Below are positions 25,377 through 34,391 of a stretch of 64,000 nt of DNA, piece by piece. Both the position numbers and the translations under genes were made by a program. This stretch comes from Arcanobacterium wilhelmae. GTDB taxonomy: Bacteria; Actinomycetota; Actinomycetes; Actinomycetales; Actinomycetaceae. Position 1 is the stretch's first letter. The number at the start of each line of letters is the position of its first letter. Under the pieces are notes generated by a model. It was not told the origin of the DNA, ran no database searches, and was given only the letters and a program-made list of their open reading frames with translations. Location: NCBI RefSeq assembly GCF_029632765.1, contig NZ_CP121247.1, positions 868,001 to 932,000 on the forward strand, given 5' to 3'.

Positions 25377-26246
25377 ATGGAAGTACCACCACGGGCGTTG
25401 AGAGAACTCAAGCGTGCGCCGCGCGATCGGCGTCGCGAATCAGAGCGTATGCAAAGAGAGCCGCATCAGGGTCGCGCTACTGCTACGGGATTCGCTCATG
25501 TCGCCCTTGCGGCGGGCGTGGGCGACGATATCGGAGCGCTTTCCGAGCAGCCCCCGAAATGGAAGATCCGCCTGACGGCCGAACAGGGACGCCTCGTCGC
25601 TGTGAGTTTGATCCTCGTCACTGTGGTTGTGTGCGTGCTCCTTGTGTGGAACCGGCCGGGGCAAGCTATCGAATTCCCATCGCAGGTGCAAAGCTCTGCT
25701 GCGTTCGCAACTCCTCAAGCACCGAGCTCTTCAGCAGTGCAGCCAGGTCAAGGCTCGAGCGTCTCGCCTGCACCTCCTTCGGGTGATGCGGTCGTCTATA
25801 TCTCCGGAGCGGTTGTGCGCCCCGGCGTCGTTACAGTGCCTCAGGGAGCGCGCATCGACGACGTCGTGAAGGCAGCCGGAGGGTTCGCGCAGCAGGCGGA
25901 TACTTCAGCTGTTAACCTTGCCGAGAAAGTGGAGGATTCGCAGCACATCCACGTGCCTCGCGTTGGCGAACCTTTGAATGGTACTGGCCATGTGCCCGAT
26001 CACCCAGGCGAAAAGAACACACCGCAGAACAATAGCGGAAGCGCAACGCAGGAGAACACTGTGAATCTCAATTCGGCTACGGTAGCTGAGCTCGAAGCAA
26101 TCCCTGGTGTCGGTCCTGTCACCGCCGCCGCGATTGTCGAATATCGAACGAGTATTGGTTCTTTTTCGTCGGTGGATCAGCTTACCGAAGTCAGTGGTAT
26201 TGGCGTCAAAACGCTCGAGAAAATTCGTCCGCATGTGCGCCTCTAG
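25377..26246 (+). CDS. comEA: Competence protein ComEA, DNA-binding
   Basis: Membrane-anchored DNA receptor of the natural-transformation machinery, 289 residues. A basic cytoplasmic N-terminus of 70 residues (RELKRAPRDRRRESER) precedes one helix (about 71-91). Outside the cell there is a Ser/Pro linker, an SLBB domain (VVYISGAVVRPGVVTVPQGARI...), an Asn/Gln-rich linker, and a C-terminal pair of helix-hairpin-helix motifs: VNLNSATVAELEAIPGVGPV and EVSGIGVKTLEKI. ATG 25377 was chosen because CATACT ends 6 nt before it; ATG 25350 is an alternative. It is followed by comEC, the usual order in actinobacteria. Confidence 0.92.
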   Translation: MEVPPRALRELKRAPRDRRRESERMQREPHQGRATATGFAHVALAAGVGDDIGALSEQPPKWKIRLTAEQGRLVAVSLILVTVVVCVLLVWNRPGQAIEFPSQVQSSAAFATPQAPSSSAVQPGQGSSVSPAPPSGDAVVYISGAVVRPGVVTVPQGARIDDVVKAAGGFAQQADTSAVNLAEKVEDSQHIHVPRVGEPLNGTGHVPDHPGEKNTPQNNSGSATQENTVNLNSATVAELEAIPGVGPVTAAAIVEYRTSIGSFSSVDQLTEVSGIGVKTLEKIRPHVRL

Positions 26247-26390
26247 CCCAGGCGTATACCAAATCATTGCGTGTCGACAAACATTTGTCAGTATCGCAAT
26301 GGCACGGAAGCATGTGGTTGTTACGTCTTCAACACGACAATCGTGGGGGTGCTTGCCATGATGATTCGCCGTCCGGTGAGGTAGCGAGAG

Positions 26391-27968
26391 ATGGGCGACC
26401 TTCGGCTCGGGCCAGCGGCCGTCGTGTTGTGGCTTGGTGCGATCTGTAGTTGGCATTCGCTGACGTTGACGCTTGCCGGCCTCATCCTCGTTCTGGGGGC
26501 TGCTTTGTGGCAGGGCGAGGAGAGCATTCGTCATCTGGTGTGTGTTTGCGCGGTGGCGCTCGTGTGTACGAACGTTTCGGGAGCTATCCACGATTCCCTC
26601 TCCCACAGGGATCCAGCGGTGACTGCGGCGGCGCAGGATGCATATGTTCGGGCGGTGGTTGAAGTTGCCTCGCACCCCACTACTGACACTCATGGGGGAG
26701 CGAAATTTCGGGGCGTTGTGAGCGCGGTCGAGTTTCGCGGAACGGGATCGACGTCCGCATCGCACGTTGAGATTCGGCTCACCCGCCCCGAGATCGTCAC
26801 TCTGGGGGAAACGCTGCTCATTCGCGGCCGTGTGGGGGTCAGTCCGCGGGGAGGTGATCTGCAGCTTCGTGGCGTTATCGAAAGCCGTGCACCTCTGTCG
26901 TCTTCTTCCCGTGTTGCCCGGACAATCCGCGAGCGCTTAACGCAAGCATTACGGGGCGACGATCGCTCAGTGGCTGGCCTGCTCCCGGGCATCCTCGTTG
27001 GCGACGATTCGGAGCTCGATCGAGATCTGAAAACCGAGATGCGGAGTTTGTCACTCTCGCACCTCACCGCAGTGTCGGGAGCCCATGTTTCGTTAGTAGT
27101 TGGTGGGATCATCGCGATGATCGGGCTGCGACGTGGCTGGCTCGGTGCGGTGAGCGCTCTCGCTGGTATCTGGGCACTTGTGCGGCTTGTCGGCCCGGAT
27201 TCGTCGGTGTTGCGAGCAGTCTGGATGGGTGTTGGCATGTGCACCGGGTACGCACTACGCCGGCGCGTGAGCGCTTTCCCGCTCCTTGCACTGACGGTCG
27301 GTGGTACGAGCTTGGTCGATCCGCATCTGGCGACGTCGGTGGGCTTTGTATTGTCGGTGCTCGCGACGGCGGGGATCATTACCGTCGGGCGCCCGTTAAC
27401 TCGCGCGCTTTCCTCGCTTCCAAAACCGTTGGGAGAGCTTATCTCCATACCGGTGGTCGCAAGCCTTGCAACAGCTCCGGTGGTCGCGAATTTTCAAGAT
27501 GAGGTGTCTGTCTGGGGTGTGGTCGCGAACGTCGTGGTTGCGCCGGTGGTAGCTCCGCTCACGATCACGGGGTTGGCGGCGTCCGTTCTTTTAATGGTGC
27601 CAGGAGGCTCACTGGTGGCGTGGGTATTTCTCGGGGTGGCGAAGGCGTGTACGTGGTGGATCGTCGCAGTCACGCATGTGTGCTCGAGTTTCCCGTTTTC
27701 CCAGGTCCCTTTCGGTATTGCGGCACTGGTGAACGCCGGAGTCGTGGCGGCGCTAGTAGCAGCCTTGGCGCTGATGAAATACCGCAACACGCGCGTCATC
27801 GCTGACGAAACGAACTGCACGCCAAAAACTGTCATAGGTGCATGGAATAATAGTGGGCATGCAGTGGAACGAAATTCAGGCAGCGCCGGTAGTCCTCATC
27901 AAGTCGGAGGAACCGGTCTTCGCAGATCGGGCGTGGGAGTTGCTGAGGGATCAGCTCCGCCACCGTGA
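26391..27968 (+). CDS. comEC: ComEC/Rec2 competence channel protein
   Basis: Polytopic membrane protein that would form the channel for transforming DNA. It has an N-terminal DUF4131-type region with an OB-like domain (AYVRAVVEVASHP... RIRGRVGVSPRGGDL) and the competence domain, with the signature LSLSHLTAVSGAHVSLVVGG and GLRRGWLGAVSALAGIWALVRLVGP. 525 residues: the C-terminal metallo-beta-lactamase domain of long ComEC proteins is absent, as in many actinobacterial members. The last 37 or so residues (after ETNCTPKT) read through the start of holA in another frame and show no membrane character, so the 3' end overlaps holA by 110 nt. Start may be GTG/ATG near 26391. Confidence 0.88.
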   Translation: MGDLRLGPAAVVLWLGAICSWHSLTLTLAGLILVLGAALWQGEESIRHLVCVCAVALVCTNVSGAIHDSLSHRDPAVTAAAQDAYVRAVVEVASHPTTDTHGGAKFRGVVSAVEFRGTGSTSASHVEIRLTRPEIVTLGETLLIRGRVGVSPRGGDLQLRGVIESRAPLSSSSRVARTIRERLTQALRGDDRSVAGLLPGILVGDDSELDRDLKTEMRSLSLSHLTAVSGAHVSLVVGGIIAMIGLRRGWLGAVSALAGIWALVRLVGPDSSVLRAVWMGVGMCTGYALRRRVSAFPLLALTVGGTSLVDPHLATSVGFVLSVLATAGIITVGRPLTRALSSLPKPLGELISIPVVASLATAPVVANFQDEVSVWGVVANVVVAPVVAPLTITGLAASVLLMVPGGSLVAWVFLGVAKACTWWIVAVTHVCSSFPFSQVPFGIAALVNAGVVAALVAALALMKYRNTRVIADETNCTPKTVIGAWNNSGHAVERNSGSAGSPHQVGGTGLRRSGVGVAEGSAPPP

Positions 27969-28821
27969 TCCGAATACCGAGTTCGTGCGCGTGGACGCCG
28001 CCCAGTATCAGCCTGGTCAGCTCGCGGCGCTCGCGAGTCCGTCACTGTTCGCCGAGCCAAAATGTCTTTATGTTCCTGCGCTGGAAACTCTGGATACACC
28101 GCTTCAGGCAGATCTTGCTACGTACCTGGAATCTCCAGAACCCGACGTCGTCGTTCTTCTGCGTCATAACGGCGGGGTACGTGGGAAGAAGGTGCTTGAG
28201 GAACTCGCAGCTGCCGCAGTGCCAACCGTTGTCATTCCGAAAGTGAAGACCGCCTCAGACAAGGCGGACGCTGTGATGGAGGTGGTGCGTTCGCGCCGGC
28301 GTCACATGAGTTCCGAGGCGGTTGGCGCGCTCGTTGATGCACTCGGAAGCGACGTTCGGGAATTACTTGCCGCGGTCTCTCAGTTGCTTGCGGATGTGGA
28401 AGGTCGGATCGAAGAAACCCACGTGCATACATATTTTGCTGGTCGCCTCGAAGCAACGGGGTTTAACGTTGCCGATGCCATGGTAGCGGGGCAGACGGCC
28501 CGTGCTGTGCAACTTGCTCGGCATGCTATGGCGACGGGCACATCTCCTGTCGCGATCGTCTCGGCGTTGGCGTTCTCGCTACGCCAGATGGCACAGGTGC
28601 TCGGTGCGCGTTCGTCGAAGCTCGGTGTGAAAGTGCAGATGGCGCCGTGGCAAATGGATCGTGCAAAGAGAAGCATCCGGAACTGGAGCGTTGCTGGCCT
28701 TGGGCGAGCGATCGAGCTCGTCGCAGCTGCCGACGCAGAGGTTAAAGGGGGGTCGCGTGATCCAGGGTTTGCCCTTGAGCGAGCGATTGTGAGGATTGGG
28801 CGAATTCGTAAGAGAGGATAA
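27859..28821 (+). CDS. holA: DNA polymerase III, delta subunit
   Basis: Clamp-loader subunit of 320 residues that opens the beta clamp. The N-terminal domain is AAPVVLIKSEEPVFADRAWELLRD (usual family start), with LASPSLFAEPKCLYV, VVLLRHNGG, and the C-terminal collar with ALAFSLRQMAQVLGAR and KRSIRNWSVAGLGRAIELVAAADAEVKGGSRDPGFALERAIVRI. ATG 27859 was preferred over 27838 because AATAAT ends 7 nt before it, which would give holA its own leaderless promoter inside the end of comEC. The reading frame differs from comEC and the two overlap by 110 nt. The comEA-comEC-holA order is conserved in actinobacteria. Confidence 0.9.
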   Translation: MQWNEIQAAPVVLIKSEEPVFADRAWELLRDQLRHRDPNTEFVRVDAAQYQPGQLAALASPSLFAEPKCLYVPALETLDTPLQADLATYLESPEPDVVVLLRHNGGVRGKKVLEELAAAAVPTVVIPKVKTASDKADAVMEVVRSRRRHMSSEAVGALVDALGSDVRELLAAVSQLLADVEGRIEETHVHTYFAGRLEATGFNVADAMVAGQTARAVQLARHAMATGTSPVAIVSALAFSLRQMAQVLGARSSKLGVKVQMAPWQMDRAKRSIRNWSVAGLGRAIELVAAADAEVKGGSRDPGFALERAIVRIGRIRKRG

Positions 28822-28877
28822 TTCGCGTTTCGTTCCTCTGATAAAAAGTGACGTAGGTCCTAAAATGAAAGTGTGAG

Positions 28878-28901
28878 CCGCGTATCAATACAAGAACGCG
28901 G
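28878..28901. promoter_or_regulatory. Inverted repeat upstream of pntA
   Basis: CCGCGT (28878-28883) and ACGCGG (28896-28901) form an inverted repeat with a 12-bp AT-rich spacer, 22 bp before the pntA start. It could be an operator or a leader hairpin; the protein that might bind is unknown. Confidence 0.45.
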
Positions 28902-28922
28902 ACTAAATGAAAAGGAGATAAG

Positions 28923-30455
28923 GTGCGTATTGGAGTACCAAATGAGTCTCGCCATGGCGAGGCCCTGGTCGCTACCACGCCTGATACTGCTGGGAAACTC
29001 ATCAAACTCGGCTACGACGTTGTTGTCGAGAGCGGTGCGGGGGAGCGTGCAGCATACCCTGATCAGCAGTACGTAGAGGCAGGGGCTTCCATAGTTTCAC
29101 GCGACGAGGTGTGGACAAGCGATATCGTCGTCACACTTGACACGCCACAGGATTCCGAACTCGATCTCATGGCTCGAGGCGCGACGCTGGTTTCGCGGCT
29201 TGCGCCAAAGCGTAACGAAGCAACGATCCAGGCTTTGGCTGAGCGAGGGCTGACAGGGCTATCGATGGACATGGTTCCGCGTATCTCGCGTGCCCAGTCA
29301 ATGGATGTTCTCTCGTCGATGGCCAACCTTGCCGGTTATCGCGCGGTGATCGAGGCCGCTAACGCATATGGGCGTCTCTTTTCTGGCCAGGTTACGGCTG
29401 CGGGTAAGATGCCGCCGGCGAATGTGTACGTGATCGGCGCCGGCGTTGCAGGTCTGGCTGCGATCGGTACTGCTCACTCGATGGGCGCGCAGGTATTCGC
29501 AACGGACGTCCGCGAAGAGACAGCCGAGCAGGTGGAGTCGATGGGCGGAAGCTTCGTGGCGATTCCAGTTGCCGGCCAGAAGAGCGAGGATGGATACGCG
29601 AAGGAGATGACGGCAGATCAGGCACAGGCTGCCGCGAAACTCTACGCTCAGGAAGCCGCGAAAGCCGATATTGTCATCACCACGGCCAATATTCCGGGCC
29701 GCACCTCACCGATCCTTTTGGACGATGCTGCGGTCGCTGCGATGAAACCAGGCTCGGTGATCGTCGATATGGCTGCCGCGAACGGCGGCAACGTCACTCT
29801 GACGCGATCTGGCGAAGCAGTCGTCACAGATGGTGGCGTCACTATCATCGGCTATTCCGATTTGGCTGGGCGCCTGCCGGGGCAGGCCTCGCAGCTCTAC
29901 GGCCAGAACTTGGTGAACTTCTTCAAGCTCACCACGCCGGAGAAGGATGGCGTGCTCAACCTTGATCTGAACGACGAGGTCGTTCGCCAGATGGCCGTGA
30001 CTGTCGAGGGGGAGGTGTTCTTCCCGCCACCGCCGGTCAAGGTCTCGGCTGCTCCCGCAAAGTCGCAGACTGCGCCAGTTGCGGAGCCTGCGCCTGAACC
30101 GGAACCGAAATCGTGGCTTGCGCGCTACTGGTGGGCTCTTGTCGCGGCCGTGGTACTCGGCGTGCTGATCTTCCTCGCGCCACCGGCGATTGCCTCACAC
30201 TTCATGGTGTTTGCCCTTGCCGTCGTCGTCGGCTTCTACGTGATCACCAACGTCACGCATTCACTCCACACGCCACTGATGTCGGTGACTAACGCAATCT
30301 CGGGAATCATCGTGGTCGGTGCGATCCTCCAAGTTGGAGCAAATAACGTCGCCGTTCAGATTCTCGCCGCGATTGCAGTGGCGGTTGCCTCGATTAACGT
30401 GTTCGGTGGCTTCGCAGTGACCGAACGCATGCTGAAGATGTTCCGGAGGAGCTGA
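28923..30455 (+). CDS. pntA: NAD(P) transhydrogenase alpha subunit
   Basis: Proton-translocating transhydrogenase subunit, 510 residues, the same length as the E. coli PntA. The N-terminal domain binds NAD(H): [26 protein letters not shown], the helix [22 protein letters not shown], and the Rossmann stretch [30 protein letters not shown] Pro/Ala/Glu linker leads to four C-terminal helices ([22 protein letters not shown] onward). The start is GTG 28923 behind AAAAGGAGATAAG. Subunits alpha and beta are 1 nt apart and use the proton gradient to reduce NADP with NADH. The alpha part is a one-piece fusion, not split into PntAA and PntAB as in many bacteria. Confidence 0.95.
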   Translation: MRIGVPNESRHGEALVATTPDTAGKLIKLGYDVVVESGAGERAAYPDQQYVEAGASIVSRDEVWTSDIVVTLDTPQDSELDLMARGATLVSRLAPKRNEATIQALAERGLTGLSMDMVPRISRAQSMDVLSSMANLAGYRAVIEAANAYGRLFSGQVTAAGKMPPANVYVIGAGVAGLAAIGTAHSMGAQVFATDVREETAEQVESMGGSFVAIPVAGQKSEDGYAKEMTADQAQAAAKLYAQEAAKADIVITTANIPGRTSPILLDDAAVAAMKPGSVIVDMAAANGGNVTLTRSGEAVVTDGGVTIIGYSDLAGRLPGQASQLYGQNLVNFFKLTTPEKDGVLNLDLNDEVVRQMAVTVEGEVFFPPPPVKVSAAPAKSQTAPVAEPAPEPEPKSWLARYWWALVAAVVLGVLIFLAPPAIASHFMVFALAVVVGFYVITNVTHSLHTPLMSVTNAISGIIVVGAILQVGANNVAVQILAAIAVAVASINVFGGFAVTERMLKMFRRS

Positions 30456-30456
30456 A

Positions 30457-31902
30457 ATGAATACTTACGCAATTCTTGGGACTGTTATCTCGATCCAGAC
30501 GCTCGCGTATATCGTCGCAGCGCTGTTGTTTATCCTCGCACTTGCAGGGCTGTCAAAGCAGACCACCGCTGAGAACGGCAACCGATTCGGTATCGCGGGT
30601 ATGGCCGCAGCGCTGATTGCGACCGTGGTTGTTGTGCTCACTGCTTCTGGTGAGTTGATGGGAAGCCGGCATCTTGTTGCCGTGCTTGTCCTTCTGGTGG
30701 TCGCGATCGGAGTGGGCGGCGCTTTTGGGATCTACAAGGCCCGAAAAGTCGAAATGACAGGCATGCCGGAGCTTATCGCACTGTTGCACTCCTTCGTCGG
30801 TTTTGCCGCCGTGCTCGTGGGCTTTAACTCTTTCCTTCTCACGCCGGGTAGCGATAGCCCCGAGAACGCTTTCCATATGGGAGAAGTTGGCCTCGCTGTT
30901 TTTATCGGCGCTGTCACATTCACCGGTTCGATCGTCGCCTACTTGAAGCTGAGCGCCAAGATCAAGGGAGCGCCGCTCACACTCCCGGGCCGCAACTGGC
31001 TCAACCTCGGCGCTATCGTGGTCTCGCTCCTGCTGATCGTGTGGTTCGCCTACACACGGTCCGTTGCTATGGGGCTTATTCCGTTACTTCTGCTAACGGT
31101 GGTTTCCCTCGCACTTGGAGCACACCTCGTCGCGGCGATCGGTGGTGGCGATATGCCCGTGGTCGTCTCGATGCTGAATTCGTACTCGGGCTGGGCGGCT
31201 GCGATGGCAGGCTTCACGCTCGGTAACGATCTTCTGATCATCACCGGTGCGCTCGTCGGTTCCTCTGGTGCTTACCTGAGCTACATCATGTGTAAGGCGA
31301 TGAACCGGTCGTTCATTTCGGTGATTCTCGGTGGTTTCGGGTCCGACGGCGCCACCACTGGCGAGTCGAAGGATTACGGATCGCATACCGAGATTTCTCC
31401 GGAGGATGTGGCAGAGCTCCTCAAGGGCGCGAAGCGTGTGGTGATTACTCCTGGCTACGGCATGGCTGTGGCGCAGGCACAGTACCCGGTAGCAACGCTC
31501 ACCGAGAAACTGCGCGCCCAGGGGGTGGATGTCACGTTCGGTATCCACCCTGTTGCGGGGCGCCTGCCTGGTCACATGAACGTCCTTTTGGCTGAGGCAA
31601 AGGTTCCTTACGACATCGTTCTCGAGATGGACGAGATCAACGACGACTTCGCTGATGTCGATGTCGTGCTTGTGATCGGTGCAAACGATACTGTGAACCC
31701 CGCAGCGCAAGAGCCGGGCTCGCCGATTGCAGGAATGCCAGTTCTCAAGGTGTGGGAGGCGAAGCGAGTGATCGTCTCGAAGCGTTCGATGGGCAACGCC
31801 GGCTACGCAGGCGTTCAGAACCCGCTGTTCTTTAACGAGAACACGGATATGATGCTCGGAGACGCCAAGGATTCGGTGGAACGAATCGTGGCCGCGCTCT
31901 AA
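30457..31902 (+). CDS. pntB: NAD(P) transhydrogenase beta subunit
   Basis: Membrane and NADP-binding subunit, 481 residues. The first 290 residues form about nine helices, with [15 protein letters not shown] and [46 protein letters not shown] as family signatures. The C-terminal domain III binds [46 protein letters not shown], and [12 protein letters not shown]. It follows pntA by 1 nt (GGAGG inside the end of pntA acts as ribosome-binding site), so the two are made together. A hairpin follows the stop. Confidence 0.95.
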   Translation: MNTYAILGTVISIQTLAYIVAALLFILALAGLSKQTTAENGNRFGIAGMAAALIATVVVVLTASGELMGSRHLVAVLVLLVVAIGVGGAFGIYKARKVEMTGMPELIALLHSFVGFAAVLVGFNSFLLTPGSDSPENAFHMGEVGLAVFIGAVTFTGSIVAYLKLSAKIKGAPLTLPGRNWLNLGAIVVSLLLIVWFAYTRSVAMGLIPLLLLTVVSLALGAHLVAAIGGGDMPVVVSMLNSYSGWAAAMAGFTLGNDLLIITGALVGSSGAYLSYIMCKAMNRSFISVILGGFGSDGATTGESKDYGSHTEISPEDVAELLKGAKRVVITPGYGMAVAQAQYPVATLTEKLRAQGVDVTFGIHPVAGRLPGHMNVLLAEAKVPYDIVLEMDEINDDFADVDVVLVIGANDTVNPAAQEPGSPIAGMPVLKVWEAKRVIVSKRSMGNAGYAGVQNPLFFNENTDMMLGDAKDSVERIVAAL

Positions 31903-31926
31903 AACACAGGTAACAGCGGCGCATAA

Positions 31927-31956
31927 AGGTGGTGGCTTCGGTTCCGAAGCCACCAC
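31927..31956 (+). terminator. Hairpin after pntB
   Basis: GGTGGTGGCTTCGG / CCGAAGCCACCACC perfect 14-bp stem with a 2-nt loop. No long T tract follows on the + strand, but a second hairpin begins about 20 nt later. Confidence 0.65.
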
Positions 31957-31968
31957 CACAAGCCGCGA

Positions 31969-32010
31969 ATAAAAAATGTGAGGGCCGGATCAACAGATCC
32001 GGCCCTCACG
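31969..32010 (-). terminator. Intrinsic terminator of rpsT
   Basis: GTGAGGGCCGGATC / GATCCGGCCCTCAC perfect stem with a 4-nt loop. On the minus strand it is followed by ATTTTTTATT, a proper U tract for the leftward rpsT transcript. Confidence 0.88.
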
Positions 32011-32029
32011 TTTCGTCAGCGTGGGTGCA

Positions 32030-32296
32030 TCACTTGCCGAGCTTGGCAACCTGCTTTGCAAGCTTCGACTTGCGGTTGGCGGCCTGGTTCTTGTGGATGA
32101 TGCCCTTCGAGACAGCCTTATCAAGCTTACGCGAAGCAACCTTCAGCTCGTCTGCAGCCTTCTCGGCATCGCCAGCGGCGATAGCCTCGCGGGTCTTACG
32201 GACAAGGGTACGCAACTCCGACTTGTAGCCCTGGTTGCGCACGCGGCGCTTCTCGTTGGTCTTGATACGCTTCTTCTGCGACTTAATGTTTGCCAC
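32030..32296 (-). CDS. rpsT: 30S ribosomal protein S20
   Basis: 88-residue, Lys/Arg-rich protein of the small subunit. The sequence [73 protein letters not shown] is typical of S20 over its whole length. Downstream is a clear terminator. Upstream on the same strand lies about 260 bp of leader and intergenic DNA containing the inverted repeat CGTGCGCCTGCACGCACG (about 32321-32338), which may be a leader hairpin; autoregulation of S20 is known in other bacteria but not shown here. Confidence 0.97.
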   Translation of the reverse strand: MANIKSQKKRIKTNEKRRVRNQGYKSELRTLVRKTREAIAAGDAEKAADELKVASRKLDKAVSKGIIHKNQAANRKSKLAKQVAKLGK

Positions 32297-32559
32297 TTAA
32301 TAACTCTTTCACTTCTCGTACGTGCGCCTGCACGCACGAAACTGACATGGTCGTTGAGGGCTTGCCTGATCCGGACTGCCGGGCGTGGGGACACCCGTGG
32401 AAAGAATCAAGGCCGAACTTTTCACCCGACCGAGCTCAAAGTCCGAGAAACAACATTACCAGTGTGGCTCTTCATTTGTGAAGGAACTCCACACGATTCT
32501 CGGTGGAGCGCGTCACGTGAATGGTGCAGGCATAGAGTGAACACAAAGTTCGGTTACCG

Positions 32560-33186
32560 CTACTGGATTTGTGCGAGCTTGTTCACTACAGCCTGGAAGA
32601 TTGCAGAATCAATGCGCCCACCCTCGCGTCGTACAGTTTGCTCGTGCACGACGAGCAAACGATCGAGACGCACTTCGCTCGGTCGGCGTTTCGGATCCCA
32701 ATCTCCAGAGCCGATATCCATCCACTGTCTGCCCCAGCGTGCTTCCTGAGCGGCGTCGATATCGTGATCTTTGGAGGTCAGCTGAGCCACGATCACGTGC
32801 GGGCCTTCCTGCGCGACAACCAAGACGGGGCGGTCCTTTCCGCGTCCGTCGTTCTCCTCGTAGGGGATCCACGTCCACACGACCTCGCCAGGGTCCGGAG
32901 CGCCGTCGTGCTCGGGAGCGTATGAGAAGGCTGGCAAGCCGAGCGCGGCGACGTCGTAGACGAGCGCTGGTTCGTCCGGGCCAGGGAACTGCGCGGTTGA
33001 GTGTGCAATCCCGTCGCCGGCGGACCTATCTGCCCGGGACGCTTGCGTGTGTGTTGTCGCCGTCGTTCGGCGTTGCTTTCCCGAAAGCGAGTCGGTGACG
33101 GCGCGCTCCACTTCCCGGCTTGCCCGGCGAAGCAGAGTGCGGCCGACGTTGCGGATTATCGAGGAGAGGATGTCGGTCCAGGCCAT
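32560..33186 (-). CDS. PemK/MazF-family protein with N-terminal extension
   Basis: 208-residue protein. The C-terminal half is a PemK/MazF toxin-like fold: PGEVVWTWIPYEENDGRGKDRPVLVVAQEGPHVIVAQLTSKDHD, ending SEVRLDRLLVVHEQTVRREGGRIDSA, which resembles endoribonuclease toxins. The first 75 residues (WTDILSSIIRNVGRTLLRRASREVERAV and a Ser/Thr linker) are an extension not found in MazF. ATG 33186 has AAAGGAATTGTG before it. There is no antitoxin gene on either side, so it may be a domesticated member, common near rpsT/lepA in actinobacteria. Ribonuclease activity is not established. Confidence 0.72.
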   Translation of the reverse strand: MAWTDILSSIIRNVGRTLLRRASREVERAVTDSLSGKQRRTTATTHTQASRADRSAGDGIAHSTAQFPGPDEPALVYDVAALGLPAFSYAPEHDGAPDPGEVVWTWIPYEENDGRGKDRPVLVVAQEGPHVIVAQLTSKDHDIDAAQEARWGRQWMDIGSGDWDPKRRPSEVRLDRLLVVHEQTVRREGGRIDSAIFQAVVNKLAQIQ

Positions 33187-33254
33187 CACAATTCCTTTCG
33201 TTGGGTGAAATTCACAGCTGCCGAAGGGGCGTGAGGTCCTCCTCGGCTGGTGGG

Positions 33255-33767
33255 TTAGTCGTCGGGGTCGACGTCGGCCGCGGCGGAAGCGTTTCCGAAC
33301 AACAGTTCCGTCAGTTCCAAGTTCACCTTTTCAACTTCCGGAACGTCCGTCAAAAACAAAGGGTTTCCGGCAGACGTTTCCAGAACGAGCGTTCCGCACC
33401 CGAAGAGGCGATCAACGAAATCGCGCTCGTAGGAAACGTTGGAAATGCGCGAAAGCGGAATATCGTGCCCTGCCTTGGTGAGGATTCCCGCGCGAGTGAT
33501 CACGCGCCGATCCGTGATGGTGTACGTGGTGGTGAGCCACTGGAGGAACGGGTAGCCCACGAAGATCACCAGGAGGACGAGCGCCGTGATTCCCGCAGCC
33601 AGAGCGCCCCATGGCCACAGCGAATCAGGAAGATAAACGAGCGCGATAATGACGAGGGCGATCACCACGATCCCGACTGCGAAATTTCCTGTGAGAGCCT
33701 TGATGTGCTCATGCATGTGGCGGATCACGCGTTCGTCGCGCCCCAAGAGTTTGTTCGGAAAAGCCAT
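33255..33767 (-). CDS. Membrane-anchored bacterial PH-domain protein
   Basis: 170-residue protein with two N-terminal helices (about 28-48 and 52-70: GNFAVGIVVIALVIIALVY, WPWGALAAGITALVLLVIFV) followed by a bacterial PH (DUF304/bPH2) domain: TTTYTITDRRVITRAGILTKAGHDIPLSRISNVSYERDFVDRLFGCGTLVLETSAG. The tail is Asp-rich. Such proteins are widespread in actinobacteria, often of unknown role. TGGCACCAT lies 6 nt before ATG 33767, which fits a leaderless start. The gene is followed by the PemK-like gene on the same strand. Confidence 0.8.
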   Translation of the reverse strand: MAFPNKLLGRDERVIRHMHEHIKALTGNFAVGIVVIALVIIALVYLPDSLWPWGALAAGITALVLLVIFVGYPFLQWLTTTYTITDRRVITRAGILTKAGHDIPLSRISNVSYERDFVDRLFGCGTLVLETSAGNPLFLTDVPEVEKVNLELTELLFGNASAAADVDPDD

Positions 33768-33812
33768 AGGTCTATGGTGCCACGCGCGTGGCGTGAGGGG
33801 AATTTGGGAAAC

Positions 33813-34391
33813 CTACAGTATGAGGAAGAGCGCGGTGATGAGGAAGATAACCGAGACGGGGACGGCGATGATGGTGCCCACCAAGGCAATGAGGGTGACG
33901 CGCACGTCGTCTTTCAAATACGGCGCGTTGTCCACACCTCCGGCCATCGCGATCGCGGCTCGCTGTGCTGCCTCGATTCGAGGCAGGTACGTCTGGCGAA
34001 GCTGCGCTGATTCGGCCATCGCCTTCTGTGAGCGTTCCCGAGCGATCGCATGCTTGCGTTCTTCGGTCAGTGCCGCTTCGGCGTCGTCGCGGACAACGAG
34101 CTGGCCCGCGCCACCCGACGCCGGCGCGCTGTTCGACAGGCGCGCTTGGGTGGCTTTCACTCCCGCCTCGAGACGGCGCCTGCGCCACGCAAAGAGTGCC
34201 ACAGGGATCGCTGCGACGATGCCAACGATAAACGGTAGCCAGGTGCCGCCTGCCATATTCCCGGCTCTCCAGCCGGCCAGAAGAAGGAACACGACGACGA
34301 AGGTGGAAACTCCGACAAGCAGGCGCCCAGCTCCGCGTCCGAGCCGTTCGATCAGCGGCAAAATGATAGACATCGAGCCTGCACGGATCAT
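33813..34391 (-). CDS. Membrane protein of unknown function at the end of the polymer operon
   Basis: I do not recognise a family. The 192 residues have two N-terminal helices (about 22-43 and 51-68), an Arg-rich turn (AWRRRRLEAG), a long helical cytoplasmic segment rich in Ala, Arg and Glu (about 90-155), and a C-terminal helix pair (VTLIALVGTIIAVPVSVIFLITALFLIL). The start ATG overlaps the stop of the glycosyltransferase gene by 4 nt (ATGA), so it is coupled to the polymer operon and may serve it; ATG 34373 is a possible later start. Confidence 0.6.
   Translation of the reverse strand: MIRAGSMSIILPLIERLGRGAGRLLVGVSTFVVVFLLLAGWRAGNMAGGTWLPFIVGIVAAIPVALFAWRRRRLEAGVKATQARLSNSAPASGGAGQLVVRDDAEAALTEERKHAIARERSQKAMAESAQLRQTYLPRIEAAQRAAIAMAGGVDNAPYLKDDVRVTLIALVGTIIAVPVSVIFLITALFLIL

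Noticed and set aside
26391..27968. ComEC lacking the metallo-beta-lactamase domain, as a truncation
   Set aside because: Short ComEC proteins without that domain are common in actinobacteria, and the next gene follows directly.
32297..32559. Possible small gene or tRNA between rpsT and the PemK-like gene
   Set aside because: Hairpins are present but there is no cloverleaf, and open frames lack start signals and family resemblance.
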